Shown here piece after piece: positions 55,710 through 64,000 of a DNA stretch of 64,000 nucleotides. A program made the translations under genes and the position numbers. Below the pieces are notes generated by a model, which saw nothing but the letters and a program-made list of their open reading frames with translations, searched no databases and had not been told where the DNA came from. Source of the stretch: Acidovorax sp. sif1233 (lineage in GTDB: Bacteria > Pseudomonadota > Gammaproteobacteria > Burkholderiales > Burkholderiaceae_C). The stretch spans positions 62,001 through 126,000 of the forward strand of contig NZ_JAHUWZ010000008.1 of assembly GCF_019218755.1 (NCBI RefSeq), in the 5' to 3' direction. The first letter of the stretch is position 1. Each line of letters opens with the position of its first letter.

Positions 55710-56348
55710 ATGACAGATGACTCCCGAACCGAAGCTCTCCGCGAATGGAATAGCCTGGCGCGTGAAAATACGGAAAACGCCGTCGTTTCCTCGATGCTTG
55801 AAGCCGCGCTCACGGCCAGTGAGCCGGTCGAGACATTCAGCACTTGGCTACTCGTCGCGACCGCTGCTGTCGCGTCCTTTCTGATCGCCAATGCGGAGAC
55901 ACTCATGCCTTTTATCTCGAGGGCTGGGTTCGTCACATGTGGTGTGTTCCTGTGCGTCTCCTGCATCTTCGGTCTGTTCTCAAAGGTGTTTGCCGTGCGC
56001 TGCAAGATCGGCGTCGAAACGGGCAATGCAGTGCGCAAGACCTTTAGCGAGCACTTAGCCAAATACCAGGCTGAGGAAGAGAGAATTCAGAAGGGGGCCG
56101 CATTTTGGGGAATTGATCTGCAGTCGGGCATTCGCATTGAGCGAGTTCTCGAAGAATTCTTGCAACCATTCCCGAGATGGGTTCGCTGCATCGCGCAGCG
56201 TTACTTGAAAAAACATGCTGGCAATCCACAGATCGGCTACATCTCTCAAATGAGAAGTCTCTACGTACAAGGAGCTGCAGCATTCTTACAGGCACTGTGC
56301 TTTCTTGGTTTTTTGGGGACGGGGTTTATCTTTGCGGCAGCAGCTTAG
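55710..56348 (+). CDS. Lower-GC membrane protein of unknown function
   Basis: Predicted inner-membrane protein of 212 residues with hydrophobic segments at about 45-62, 70-92 and 190-210, and a helical cytosolic part between (residues 95-185, with AEEERIQKG). No family was recognised. Codon use departs from the neighbours: many A/T-ending codons and visibly lower GC over 55.7-56.5 kb, a sign of horizontal transfer. The topology (two helices, a helical domain, a last helix) resembles SLATT-like effector-membrane proteins only in outline. No partner gene is adjacent. Confidence 0.65.
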   Translation: MTDDSRTEALREWNSLARENTENAVVSSMLEAALTASEPVETFSTWLLVATAAVASFLIANAETLMPFISRAGFVTCGVFLCVSCIFGLFSKVFAVRCKIGVETGNAVRKTFSEHLAKYQAEEERIQKGAAFWGIDLQSGIRIERVLEEFLQPFPRWVRCIAQRYLKKHAGNPQIGYISQMRSLYVQGAAAFLQALCFLGFLGTGFIFAAAA

Positions 56349-56580
56349 CCTTCCATCGAGAAGACATTCAGCACTCATCTGTGCGGGCTATTGGCCGCTT
56401 CACATTTAAAACGTCGACGTCAGCAACGCAACCCGTTTTACGGCAACTCGGTGGTTATCGATTGCGATTCAAATCGGGCGTTCTGTGACGGTTTTTCTCG
56501 CGTCCGCCGCCAACTCGTGGTTGATGGCGGCAAACAAACCCCAGCAATCCACATCCCCAACATCCTTCTTTCCAAGCCCC

Positions 56581-57015
56581 ATGATCTGCGACTCTCCTAC
56601 CACCCTCCTCCAATCCGGCAACGCCCTCGTCGCCCAGGCACAGGCCGTAGCGACGCAAGACTTTGCCGCAGCGCGGGCGCTGTGGCGGGAGGCAGGCGTG
56701 TTGTTTCAACGAGCGCATGACGCCGACCCTTCGCAGCACGCTGCCGCATTTCGCCTGGGGCAGGCATTTGTGGCCGAGGCCCATGCGCTGCAGAAAGAAG
56801 GATCAGAGGATGCGACGGCGATGTGGCGCCAGGCGGCTCTGCAGTGCGAAGTGGCCTTTGCGCTCGACCCGCACCATGCGGTGACGGCCATGCACATCGC
56901 CAGTTGCTATGCCTGGGCACAAGACGCCGAGGCCAAGCAAGCCTGGGCGCAGATTGCGCAGCATCTGCAGGAAGAACACGCGGCCTACATGGCGGCGGAT
57001 GAGGCGGCACGCTAG
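56581..57015 (+). CDS. Small TPR-like helical protein
   Basis: A 144-residue all-helical protein with two or three TPR-like units (AFRLGQAFVAEAHALQKEG; AALQCEVAFALDPHHAVTAM; ASCYAWAQDAEAKQAWAQIA). The ATG at 56581 was chosen by analogy with compact TPR proteins; no ribosome site is evident, and ATG at 56524 and GTG at 56485 are alternatives. The 232 bp before it (56349-56580) are lower in GC and show no convincing gene. Function unknown. Confidence 0.6.
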   Translation: MICDSPTTLLQSGNALVAQAQAVATQDFAAARALWREAGVLFQRAHDADPSQHAAAFRLGQAFVAEAHALQKEGSEDATAMWRQAALQCEVAFALDPHHAVTAMHIASCYAWAQDAEAKQAWAQIAQHLQEEHAAYMAADEAAR

Positions 57016-57450
57016 CAGCGCAGCCCCGCCGCGGCCGAGCAACGCGATGGCCCGTGTGGCTGTTCGGCTGTCTGGATGTTCGGCTCCCCACCCCTGCTGG
57101 CTGCGCCTGCGGCGGGGCGGTTGCGGGGTGGCACGCGCGTCGGAGCGCGCGTGCTTCGTGAACTGACTCGCCGTGGCTGTCCGAGCGGCGCGCGCCAGCG
57201 CAAAGCGAGTTCCACGGCGCACCCCGCAACCGCCCCGCCGCAGGTTTGCCCCGTAGCGAAGCGCAGGGGTCGCAGACTGGGGGTCGCCTTTTCTTTGGTG
57301 ACTTTCTTTTGGCGAAGCAAAAGAAAGTTACTCGCACGCCGGGCGACTCCCGGCCTCCGCCCCCAACACCAGCAAGCTTGCCAACCAGTACGCCCCGGCT
57401 TCGACAAGCTCAGCCCGAACGGATGGAGTGGCGCCCTGGCTTCGGCAGGC
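57016..57450. repeat. Repeat-rich gap of 435 bp
   Basis: No gene. It contains a perfect 11-bp stem, ACTTTCTTTTG (57301-57311) and CAAAAGAAAGT (57318-57328) around GCGAAG, which I recall as a common extragenic element in Comamonadaceae. It also contains two units GGCTTCGACAAGCTCAGCC (57397-57415) and GGCTTCGGCAGGCTCAGCC (57438-57456), a widely distributed short repeat. The second unit includes the stop of the DUF445 gene. The ORFs crossing this stretch are artefacts of the repeats. Confidence 0.7.
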
Positions 57451-58752
57451 TCAGCCACCCACCACCGCCCGCCAAATCTCCCCCGCGTGCGACACCGCAA
57501 ACAGCACCAGCCCGATCAACCCACCCACCACCGTCCCGTTGATCCGGATGTACTGCAGGTCCTTGCCGATGTTCAGCTCGATCAGCCGCGTCATCTCTTC
57601 GGTGTCCCAGCGCCGCACCGTGTCCTCGATGTGCTGCGCCACGAACTGCGACACCTCCGGCGCCAGGCCCCGCACCCACTCCTCCAGCCGCGCATTGAGC
57701 GACTGCCGCAGCGCCGCATCCCCCGCCAGCGACTGGCCCAGCCACTGCCCCAGGTTGCGCACCTGCCGCGCCAGCACCGAATCCGCGTCGGACAGATCGC
57801 GCTGCAGCGCCCCGCGCAGGTCCTGCCACAGCGCCTGCACATAGCCACCCACCGTGGCATCGGTCTGCAGCCAGGCGCGGATCTCTTCGCCCTTGCGCGC
57901 CCAGTCGGGGTCGCCGCGCAGGCGCCCGATGAAGCGCTGCACCGCCGCGTCGAACTGCGCGCGCAAGGCGTGCTGCGGGTTGGCGGCCACATCGGCCATC
58001 ACGCTCTCCAGCGCGCGCGCCAGCAGGGCCGAGCCCTTGTCGCCCAGCCAGTCGCTGGGCAATAGCCTCTCGGTGCGCGGGTGGTCCTTCTTGAGCCAGG
58101 CCACGATGGTCTGCGCCACCCAAGCGCGGGTCTGCTCGTTCTGCAGCAGCTCGATGAGCTTGCCCAGCACGTCGTCCAGCAGCGCCTGGTGGCGGCCGTT
58201 GTGCGTGAGGGTGCCGAGCACCGCCGCCAGGGCCCGCGACATGTCCACCTGCCCGATCAATGCGCGCGCCGCCTTCTGGATAAAGCGCTCCACCTGCGCG
58301 TCCTGCACCGTCTCGAGCGCGGCCGACGCCAGGCGGGTGGCCTGGTGGCCCAGGAGCGCGGCGTTGCCGGGTGCCGTGAGCCACTGCGCCAGCCGCTCGG
58401 CGGGGTCGTGCCGGCGGATCAGTGCCACCAGCGAGGGCACGTCCAGGAACTTGTCGCGCACGAAGACCGCCAGGTTGCGGCCGATGCGCGCCTGGTTGCG
58501 CGCGATGACCGCCGTGTGCGGGATCGGCAGGCCCAGCGGGCGGCGAAACAGCGCCACCACCGCGAACCAGTCGGCCAGCGCGCCCACCATCGCGGCCTCG
58601 GCCACGGCCTTCAGGCAGTTCAGCCACAGGCCGCGCTCCACCACGCTGGTGGCCACGAACACGGCCGACACCAGCACCAGCAGCCCGAGGGCGTGGCGCC
58701 TCGCACGTTGCAGGGCAAGGGCTTGTGGCAGCGGTTCGGACTCCTGGGTCAT
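57451..58752 (-). CDS. DUF445 family membrane protein
   Basis: Protein of 433 residues of the YjiN/DUF445 type. N-terminal helix at about 20-38 (ALGLLVLVSAVFVATSVV), the conserved AAMVGALADWFAVVALFRRPLGLPIPHTAVIARNQARIG, a long helical body, and a C-terminal helix in VVGGLIGLVLFAVS. Both ends are thus membrane-attached. Function unknown. The ATG at 58752 is normal. The stop codon lies inside a short widespread repeat. Confidence 0.9.
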   Translation of the reverse strand: MTQESEPLPQALALQRARRHALGLLVLVSAVFVATSVVERGLWLNCLKAVAEAAMVGALADWFAVVALFRRPLGLPIPHTAVIARNQARIGRNLAVFVRDKFLDVPSLVALIRRHDPAERLAQWLTAPGNAALLGHQATRLASAALETVQDAQVERFIQKAARALIGQVDMSRALAAVLGTLTHNGRHQALLDDVLGKLIELLQNEQTRAWVAQTIVAWLKKDHPRTERLLPSDWLGDKGSALLARALESVMADVAANPQHALRAQFDAAVQRFIGRLRGDPDWARKGEEIRAWLQTDATVGGYVQALWQDLRGALQRDLSDADSVLARQVRNLGQWLGQSLAGDAALRQSLNARLEEWVRGLAPEVSQFVAQHIEDTVRRWDTEEMTRLIELNIGKDLQYIRINGTVVGGLIGLVLFAVSHAGEIWRAVVGG

Positions 58753-59524
58753 GGCATCGGACAGGCAGCATGCGGGCGGGCGGGGGATTCAAGATGCATT
58801 CACCCTACCATGCCCGGCCCCGGCGCATGCCCCGTCTCCACTCGCGCCCCGGCCGTCCAGGCGCACCCACTGTCATTCGCGGGGCGCGGGCTCCCTGGCC
58901 AGGATGCCGCGCGCGGCGCGCTCCTCCTCCCGCAGCTCCCGCAACCGCCGCACGTTCACCAGGATCATCTGCCGCTGGGCGGGCGTCAGGATGAGCCGCT
59001 GGCGTTCACGGTCGTCCACGGGCGGGGCGGGCACCACTGCCGCCACCGCCGCCACCGGCCGGGCGCCGTCCTGCGGGCAGCCCCCCACGGGGTGGTCCCG
59101 CCCTGCGCAGGGCGGCAGCGATCCTTCGCGGGGGTGGCGGGGGCCGCTGCTGCACACGTCCCGGCCCCCTGTCAGTGCGGCAGCCCGCGCACCGCGGACG
59201 TCACCGCCACGCAAGTACATGGGTGACTGTGGCGCAATGCAGAACCCCGCACAATGGGCCGGCGGCCGGGCCACCCGCGCGGCCGCCGCCCGCCCGGCAG
59301 GGCTGCCGCGCGCATGCAGGCACCGGGAAACCAGCCCACCCGCTCCCGCCGGGCTTCCCAGGTTTCCATCCTTCGGTGTTCGACAGCCACGCCACCCTCC
59401 TTGCAAGGCCGCTCGTTGCCCCTGAATTGGCGGGCAGACCCGCTACGTAACCAACGAGCAAATTGATTGCGTGACTATATACAAGAATCACCGCGGCTCC
59501 TGCGCGCCTTTTTAGTGTGACTGC
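58753..59524. other. 772-bp stretch with no firm gene
   Basis: Very GC-rich and with little coding evidence except a weak minus-strand frame (58873-59220). Towards 59440-59500 the sequence becomes AT-richer (TTGATTGCGTGACTATATAC), probably the promoter of the HTH gene at 59525. No clear -35/-10 pair with standard spacing was found, and no repeat was recognised. Confidence 0.4.
58873..59220 (-). CDS. Doubtful small protein
   Basis: A minus-strand frame from ATG 59220. Only the last 45 residues look protein-like: basic and helical, DDRERQRLILTPAQRQMILV and LRELREEERAARG. The first 70 residues are Gly/Arg/Pro-rich and read like random GC-rich DNA. A shorter version starting at one of the GTG codons near 59055 is possible. 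No family was recognised. Confidence 0.3.
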   Translation of the reverse strand: MYLRGGDVRGARAAALTGGRDVCSSGPRHPREGSLPPCAGRDHPVGGCPQDGARPVAAVAAVVPAPPVDDRERQRLILTPAQRQMILVNVRRLRELREEERAARGILAREPAPRE

Positions 59525-59950
59525 ATGCAGGATGCAAAAAGACAGTTTGCGGACCGGTTACGCAAGGCGATGATGGACGCAGGCTATGAACCCAGGCCGG
59601 CGGTGCTGGAGCGCGAGTTCAACACCCGCCACTGGGGCAAGCCCATGACGCTGCACGGCGTGCGCCGCTGGCTGCTGGGCGAGACCATGCCCGACCACAA
59701 GAAGCTCACCACCCTGGCCGAATGGCTGCAGGTGCCGGTGCAGCAGCTGGGCTACGGCGATGCAGAGCCCCTGCGCGTGCGGGAGCGGCAGGCGCAGTGG
59801 CATGCGGGCCTGGGCTACCAGGACCGCGAGCTGTTCGACATCTACCTGCGCCTGCCCGTGCCCAAGCGGCGCCTCGCGCGCGACGTGATCCTGGCGATCG
59901 CGCGCGCCCACGCGGCCGAAGAGGCCGAGCGCGAAACCCAGGCCCCCTAG
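59525..59950 (+). CDS. Small helix-turn-helix protein (XRE-like)
   Basis: A 141-residue protein. Residues about 8-80 form a helical DNA-binding-like domain: FADRLRKAMMDAGYEPRPA, then TLHGVRRWLLGETMPDHKKL, where the second block resembles an XRE recognition helix and the LTTLAEWLQVPVQQLGYG that follows is typical of lambda-type repressors. The C-terminal helix is charged (AIARAHAAEEAERE). No partner or target is evident. The strong terminator follows after about 120 bp. Confidence 0.75.
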   Translation: MQDAKRQFADRLRKAMMDAGYEPRPAVLEREFNTRHWGKPMTLHGVRRWLLGETMPDHKKLTTLAEWLQVPVQQLGYGDAEPLRVRERQAQWHAGLGYQDRELFDIYLRLPVPKRRLARDVILAIARAHAAEEAERETQAP

Positions 59951-60073
59951 GGATTCTCTGCACAAGCGAATCACCGCGCCGTGTGCATCCGCGGTCTCGG
60001 GCGGTCCGCGGCGCGCACTTGCCGCCCGGTGCGTGCCGAGCCCCCAGGCACCGCCACCGCGCCCGCCACCACG

Positions 60074-60102
60074 AAAAAAAGCCACCCGCGGGTGGCTTTT
60101 TT
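60074..60102. terminator. Bidirectional intrinsic terminator
   Basis: A run of seven A (60074-60080), the perfect dyad GCCACCCG-CGGGTGGC (60081-60096) and six T (60097-60102). It works in both directions between the convergent HTH gene and the aminotransferase gene. The clearest intrinsic terminator in the window. Confidence 0.92.
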
Positions 60103-60136
60103 CAAGAGGCCCGCGAAACACGGGCGGCGGCCCGGT

Positions 60137-61276
60137 TCAGCCGCGCGGGGCCACCTGGTCGAGCGCGGTGCTCAGGTGGCCCACCGTGCGGTCCACGTTG
60201 TGCCACTTCTCCAGGCCGAACAGGCCGATGCGGAAGGTCTTGAAGTCCGGCCCCTCGTCGCACTGCAGCGGCACGCCGGCGGCGGTCTGCAGACCCACCT
60301 CCATGAACTTCTTGCCGTTCTGGATGCCGGGGTCGGTGGTGTAGCTCACCACCACGCCGGGGGCCTTGAAGCCCTCGGCCGCCACGCTCGGGAAGCCGCG
60401 CGACTCGAGCAGCGCGCGCACCTTGGCGCCCAGCTCGATCTGCTCGTCGCGCACCTTGGCAAAACCGTATTCACGCGTCTCGGCCATCACTTCGGAGAGG
60501 CGCACCAGCGCGTCGGTGGGCATGGTGGTGTGGTACGCGTGCTGGCCCTTTTCGTAGCCCTCGGCGATCTGCATCCACTTCTTGAGGTCGCACGAGAAGC
60601 TGCTGCTCGTGGTGCCGTCGATGGCCTGGCGCGCGCGCTCGCTGAGCATCACCATGGCGCAGCAGGGCGAGCCGCTCCAGCCCTTTTGCGGGGCCGAGAT
60701 CAGCACGTCCACGCCGGTGGCCTGCATGTCCACCCACATCGCGCCCGAGGCCACGCAGTCGAGCACGAACAGCGCGCCCACCTCGTGGGCCGCGGCCGTC
60801 AGGGTGCGCAGGTAGTCGTCGCTCAAGATGATGCCGCTGGCCGTTTCCACATGGGGCGCGAACACGACCTTGGGCTTTTCGGCGCGGATGGTGGCCGCCA
60901 CTTCCTCGGCCGGGCACGGCGCCCAGGGCGCCTGCGGGCCGCTGCCCTGCGGGCGCGCCTTGCACACCACGGAGCCGCCGCCCAGGCCCTTGTCGGCGTC
61001 GAAGATCTGCGTCCAGCGGTAGCTGAACCAGCCGTTGCGCACGATGAGCACCTTCTCGCGATTGGCGAACTGGCGCGCCACGGCCTCCATGCCGAAGGTG
61101 CCGCTGCCGGGCACCAGCACGGCGGTGTGGGCGCGGTAGACCTCCTTGAGCGTGGCCAGGATGTCCTGCATCACGCCGGTGAAGCGCTTGGACATGTGGT
61201 TGAGCGCGCGGTCGGTGTAGACCACCGAAAACTCGAGCAAACCATCGGGATCGATATCGGGCAGCAGTCCGGGCAT
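60137..61276 (-). CDS. Class V aminotransferase (alanine/serine-glyoxylate type)
   Basis: Pyridoxal-phosphate enzyme of 379 residues. VLVPGSGTFGMEAVARQF binds the phosphate. VLDCVASGAMWVDMQATGVDVLISAPQKGWSG contains the Asp that contacts the ring and the Schiff-base Lys in APQKGWS. TTDPGIQNGKKFMEVG lies near the C-terminus. It transfers an amino group from alanine or serine to glyoxylate or pyruvate, or a related pair; the exact pair cannot be read. The ATG at 61276 is the normal N-terminus (MPGLLPDIDPDGLLEFSVVYTDRALNHMS). Separated by 93 bp from the carboxylase. Confidence 0.88.
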   Translation of the reverse strand: MPGLLPDIDPDGLLEFSVVYTDRALNHMSKRFTGVMQDILATLKEVYRAHTAVLVPGSGTFGMEAVARQFANREKVLIVRNGWFSYRWTQIFDADKGLGGGSVVCKARPQGSGPQAPWAPCPAEEVAATIRAEKPKVVFAPHVETASGIILSDDYLRTLTAAAHEVGALFVLDCVASGAMWVDMQATGVDVLISAPQKGWSGSPCCAMVMLSERARQAIDGTTSSSFSCDLKKWMQIAEGYEKGQHAYHTTMPTDALVRLSEVMAETREYGFAKVRDEQIELGAKVRALLESRGFPSVAAEGFKAPGVVVSYTTDPGIQNGKKFMEVGLQTAAGVPLQCDEGPDFKTFRIGLFGLEKWHNVDRTVGHLSTALDQVAPRG

Positions 61277-61369
61277 GGTGAAAAGTCTCCGTCAAACAGG
61301 GGCGCCGCCCCGGCGTGGGGCGGGCAAGGCGGGCCAGCTTAGCATGCAGCGCGCGGCCCGCGCGCTGCC

Positions 61370-64000
61370 CTACCAGGTGTCCACGAACCGGTGCCCGGGC
61401 GGCGCCACCTGCGCCGATGCCAGGCCCCGTGCCAGCCATGCGCGCGTGTCGGCCGGGTCGATCACCGCGTCGATCTCCAGCGTGGTCGCCATGTGCAGCG
61501 CCTCGCCGTTGGCGTACGACCTGGCCAGCAGCTTGGCGAACAGCGCGTCGCGCTCGGCGCCCTCGGGCAAGGCCTCCAGCTCCTTGCGGAAGCCCAGGCG
61601 CACCGCGCCTTCGAGCCCCATGGCGCCGAACTCGCCCGTGGGCCAGGCCACGGTGAACACCGGCGCGTGAAAGCCCCCGGCCGTCATGCCCATGGCGCCC
61701 AGGCCGTAGCCCTTGCGCAGCACCACGCTGAAATACGGCACGCGCAGGCTGGCGGCGGTGACGAACAGGCGGCTCACGTGGCGCACCTGGGCCGTGGCCT
61801 CCACCTCGGGGCCGACCATGAAGCCGGGCGTGTCCACCAGGCTCACGATGGGCAGGCCGTGCGCGTTGCACAGCTGCATGAAGCGCGCGCCCTTGTCGGC
61901 CGCGTCGGCGTCGATGGCGCCGCCCAGGTGCAGCGGGTTGTTGGCCAGGATGCCCACGGGGCGGCCCTCGATGCGCGCCAGCGCCGTGTGGATGCCCGCG
62001 CCGAAGCCGGTGCGCAGCGGCAGCAGGCTGCCGTCGTCCACCAGGCCGCCCATCGCCGCGCGGGTGTCGTACACGCGCAGTCGGTTCTCGGGCACCACGG
62101 AGCGCAGGGCCCGTGCGTCCGGCGCCGTCCAGGCACCGGTGCGTCCCTGGAAGAACGACAGGTAGTGCCGCGCGGCCGCCACGGCCCCGGCTTCGTCATC
62201 GACCAGCACGTCGATCACGCCGTTGGCATGCTGCACGCGGCTGGGGCCGATGTGCTCGGGCTTGAACACGCCCAGGCCGCCGCCCTCGATCATGGCCGGG
62301 CCGCCCATGCCGATGTTGCTGCCGCGCGTGGCGATGATCACGTCGCTGCAGCCCAGCAGGGCCGCGTTGCCCGCAAAGCAGCGCCCCGCCGCGATGCCGA
62401 TCACCGGCACCTGGCCCGAGAGCGCGGCGTAGCTGGCGAAGGTGTGCACGTGCAGGCCGGCCACCACGGGCATGTCGGTGTCGCCCGGGCGGCCGCCGCC
62501 GCCTTCGGCGAACAGCACCACGGGCAGCTTCTGCGCCAGCGCCACGCCCAGCATGCGGTCGGTCTTGGCGTGGTTGCGCGCGCCCTGGGTGCCCGCGAGC
62601 ACGGTCGCGTCGTAGGACATGACCACGGCGCGGGACTTCTCGGGCCCGAACAGCGCGCCGTTGATGCCGCCGATGCCCGTGACCATGCCGTCGGCGGGCG
62701 TGTTGGCGATGAGGTCATCCAGGCTGCGGCGGCGCGTCTGCGCGGCGATGGCCAGCGTGCCGTATTCGATGAAGCTGTCCGCGTCGCACAGGTCGGCGAT
62801 GTTCTCGCGCGCGGTGCGCCCGCCCTGGGCGTGGCGCCTGGCGATGGCCTCGGGCCGCGCGGCGTCGAGCGTGAAGGCGTGGCGGTCCCGCACGCGCTGC
62901 AGGTCGGGGCGAATGGCATCCAGGTCCTGCTGCGCGCCCTGTGCGTCCTGGGCGGCGTCCGCCCCCTCCACGGCATCGAGCACCAGCAGCGGCTGGCCCT
63001 GCACGAGGTAGCCGCCCGGCACCGCGAGCAGCGCGCGCACACGGCCCGCATGCGGCGCCAGCAGCATGTGCTCCATCTTCATGGACTCGAGCACGGCCAG
63101 TTCAGCACCCGCGGCCACCACGTCGCCCTCGGACACGCTCAGTTGCACGAGGCGCGCGGGCATGGGAGCGAGCACGGCGCCTTCGGGTGCGGGCGCTGAC
63201 GGATTTTGGGGGTCTTGAGCGCTAGCGCCCGAATCACATGCACCAGCAGCTATATTTTTGGTAGCAACCAGCAGTTCTGGCAGCACCGACTCCAGCCAGC
63301 GCGTATGCACCTGCTGGCTTTCCATTTCGGGCCGCGCGGCCAGGGCCTGCAGCAGCGCCAGATTGGTGGCCACGCCCTCAATGCGGCACTCGGCCAGCGC
63401 GCGTTGCGAGCGGCGCAGCGCATCGGCAAAACGTGGGCCGCCCGTGTGCACGATGAGCTTGGCCAGCAGCGTGTCGTAGTGCGGCGAGGGCGTGGCGCCC
63501 GCTGCGCCGTGCGTGTCCACGCGCACGCCGGGGCCGGTGGGAAGGTCGAAGCGGGTGAGCGTGCCGCTGCCGGGGGTGGCACCGCCCTGCGCGTCCAGCG
63601 TCTCGGCGTTGATGCGCCACTGCACCGCAAAGCCGCGCACGGCGGGCGGCGCGGCGGGGTCGAGCCCGATGTCTTGCAGCCTGCGGCCGGCCGCCAGCGC
63701 GATCTGCGCCTGTACCAGGTCCACGCCGGTCACCTCTTCGGTGATGGTGTGCTCCACCTGCAGGCGCGGGTTGCATTCGATGAACACGAAGGGCACGTCG
63801 CTGGAGGCCAGGTCCACCAGGAACTCGAAGGTGCCCAGGCCCTCGTAGGCCACCGCGCGCGCCATGGCCAGCGCGGCGGCGATGATGCGTTCACGCAGCG
63901 GCGCGGGCAGCGAAGGGCTGGGCGCGATCTCCACCACCTTCTGAAAGCGCCGCTGCAGCGTGCACTCGCGCTCGCCCAGCGCGACCACGTCCTGGCCGTC
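61370..64000 (-). CDS. Single-chain biotin-dependent acyl-CoA carboxylase, 3' part
   Basis: About 876 residues are visible and the gene continues past the right edge. Order: the end of the ATP-grasp biotin carboxylase (VALGERECTLQRRFQKVVE, FIECNPRLQVEHTITEEVTG), a linker, the biotin carrier (LESMKMEHMLLAP, biotinylated Lys in MKM), then the carboxyltransferase (GGRPGDTD, GNAALLGCSDVIIATRGSNIGMGGPAMIEGGG, TGEFGAMGLEGAV). This is the single-polypeptide acetyl/propionyl/long-chain acyl-CoA carboxylase plan. Substrate length cannot be told. The linker KNIAAGACDSGASAQDPQNP is encoded by a dispersed-repeat copy. Confidence 0.9.
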   Translation of the reverse strand, partial: DGQDVVALGERECTLQRRFQKVVEIAPSPSLPAPLRERIIAAALAMARAVAYEGLGTFEFLVDLASSDVPFVFIECNPRLQVEHTITEEVTGVDLVQAQIALAAGRRLQDIGLDPAAPPAVRGFAVQWRINAETLDAQGGATPGSGTLTRFDLPTGPGVRVDTHGAAGATPSPHYDTLLAKLIVHTGGPRFADALRRSQRALAECRIEGVATNLALLQALAARPEMESQQVHTRWLESVLPELLVATKNIAAGACDSGASAQDPQNPSAPAPEGAVLAPMPARLVQLSVSEGDVVAAGAELAVLESMKMEHMLLAPHAGRVRALLAVPGGYLVQGQPLLVLDAVEGADAAQDAQGAQQDLDAIRPDLQRVRDRHAFTLDAARPEAIARRHAQGGRTARENIADLCDADSFIEYGTLAIAAQTRRRSLDDLIANTPADGMVTGIGGINGALFGPEKSRAVVMSYDATVLAGTQGARNHAKTDRMLGVALAQKLPVVLFAEGGGGRPGDTDMPVVAGLHVHTFASYAALSGQVPVIGIAAGRCFAGNAALLGCSDVIIATRGSNIGMGGPAMIEGGGLGVFKPEHIGPSRVQHANGVIDVLVDDEAGAVAAARHYLSFFQGRTGAWTAPDARALRSVVPENRLRVYDTRAAMGGLVDDGSLLPLRTGFGAGIHTALARIEGRPVGILANNPLHLGGAIDADAADKGARFMQLCNAHGLPIVSLVDTPGFMVGPEVEATAQVRHVSRLFVTAASLRVPYFSVVLRKGYGLGAMGMTAGGFHAPVFTVAWPTGEFGAMGLEGAVRLGFRKELEALPEGAERDALFAKLLARSYANGEALHMATTLEIDAVIDPADTRAWLARGLASAQVAPPGHRFVDTW
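63204..63267 (-). repeat. Dispersed 60-bp repeat, copy 6, inside the carboxylase gene
   Basis: Read on the minus strand: GTTGCTACCAAAAATATAGC, TGCTGGTGCATG, GGGCGCTAGCGCTCAAGACC. It keeps the ATAGCTGCT core and the AGCGC dyad. It lies in frame between the biotin carboxylase and biotin-carrier domains, so the repeat has become a protein linker. Confidence 0.7.

Noticed and set aside
57076-58065. A plus-strand frame through the repeat-rich gap and into DUF445
   Set aside because: The first part translates repeats and the rest is antisense to DUF445.

Overview
The window is a contiguous piece of a high-GC betaproteobacterial chromosome, most likely Comamonadaceae (Acidovorax, Alicycliphilus, Delftia and relatives). 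The reasons are the DUF3567 protein, the Bug-type solute receptor, the protein-by-protein resemblance of many genes to that family as I remember it, and a short dispersed repeat that I associate with that family. No rRNA, tRNA, CRISPR array, insertion sequence or prophage was seen. Gene identities come from reading the translated sequence and recognising motifs; no database search was run.

Layout. 1-10 kb: small-molecule and stress enzymes (YtcJ-type amidohydrolase, YcaC-type hydrolase, pirin with a divergent LysR gene, secreted alpha/beta hydrolase, DJ-1-type protein, YqhD aldehyde reductase, two small unknowns). 9-16 kb: three regulator-enzyme sets: LysR with an old yellow enzyme and a quinone-oxidoreductase-like enzyme; a VOC protein behind a LexA-type box; a Bug receptor, an FAH-family enzyme and a divergent IclR regulator. 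16-18 kb: DUF3108 and DUF3567 proteins. 17.9-26.4 kb: two large TPR/O-GlcNAc-transferase-like proteins flank UDP-glucose dehydrogenase, UDP-glucuronate decarboxylase and an AbrB-type membrane protein. This looks like a UDP-xylose-supplied protein glycosylation locus and is the least conventional part of the window.

26.5-46.6 kb is a nitrate-respiration and low-oxygen block, all on the minus strand: narX-narL, narK1, narK2, narG-narH-narJ-narI, a parvulin isomerase, carbonic anhydrase, B12-dependent ribonucleotide reductase (nrdJ), nnrS, a nitroreductase, a small conserved protein and a hemerythrin. NarX/NarL would sense nitrate, NarK1/K2 move nitrate and nitrite, NarGHI reduces nitrate at the membrane, NrdJ makes deoxynucleotides without oxygen, and NnrS and hemerythrin fit nitric oxide and oxygen stress. 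An FNR/ANR-like palindrome lies upstream of narX.

46.6-64 kb is mixed housekeeping: a ChaN-type lipoprotein, a PAS/GGDEF/EAL protein, purU, a LysR regulator, an orphan UvrD-like helicase, a GlcD-type FAD oxidase, a lower-GC two-gene patch, DUF445, a small HTH protein, a class V aminotransferase, and the 3' part of a single-chain biotin-dependent acyl-CoA carboxylase that runs off the right edge.

The window also holds several short repeats: a roughly 60-bp family with seven copies (two inside reading frames), a two-copy hairpin element at gene ends, a 124-bp near-palindrome, and a repeat-rich gap at 57.0-57.45 kb. In several places the repeat supplies or abuts the stop codon of a gene.
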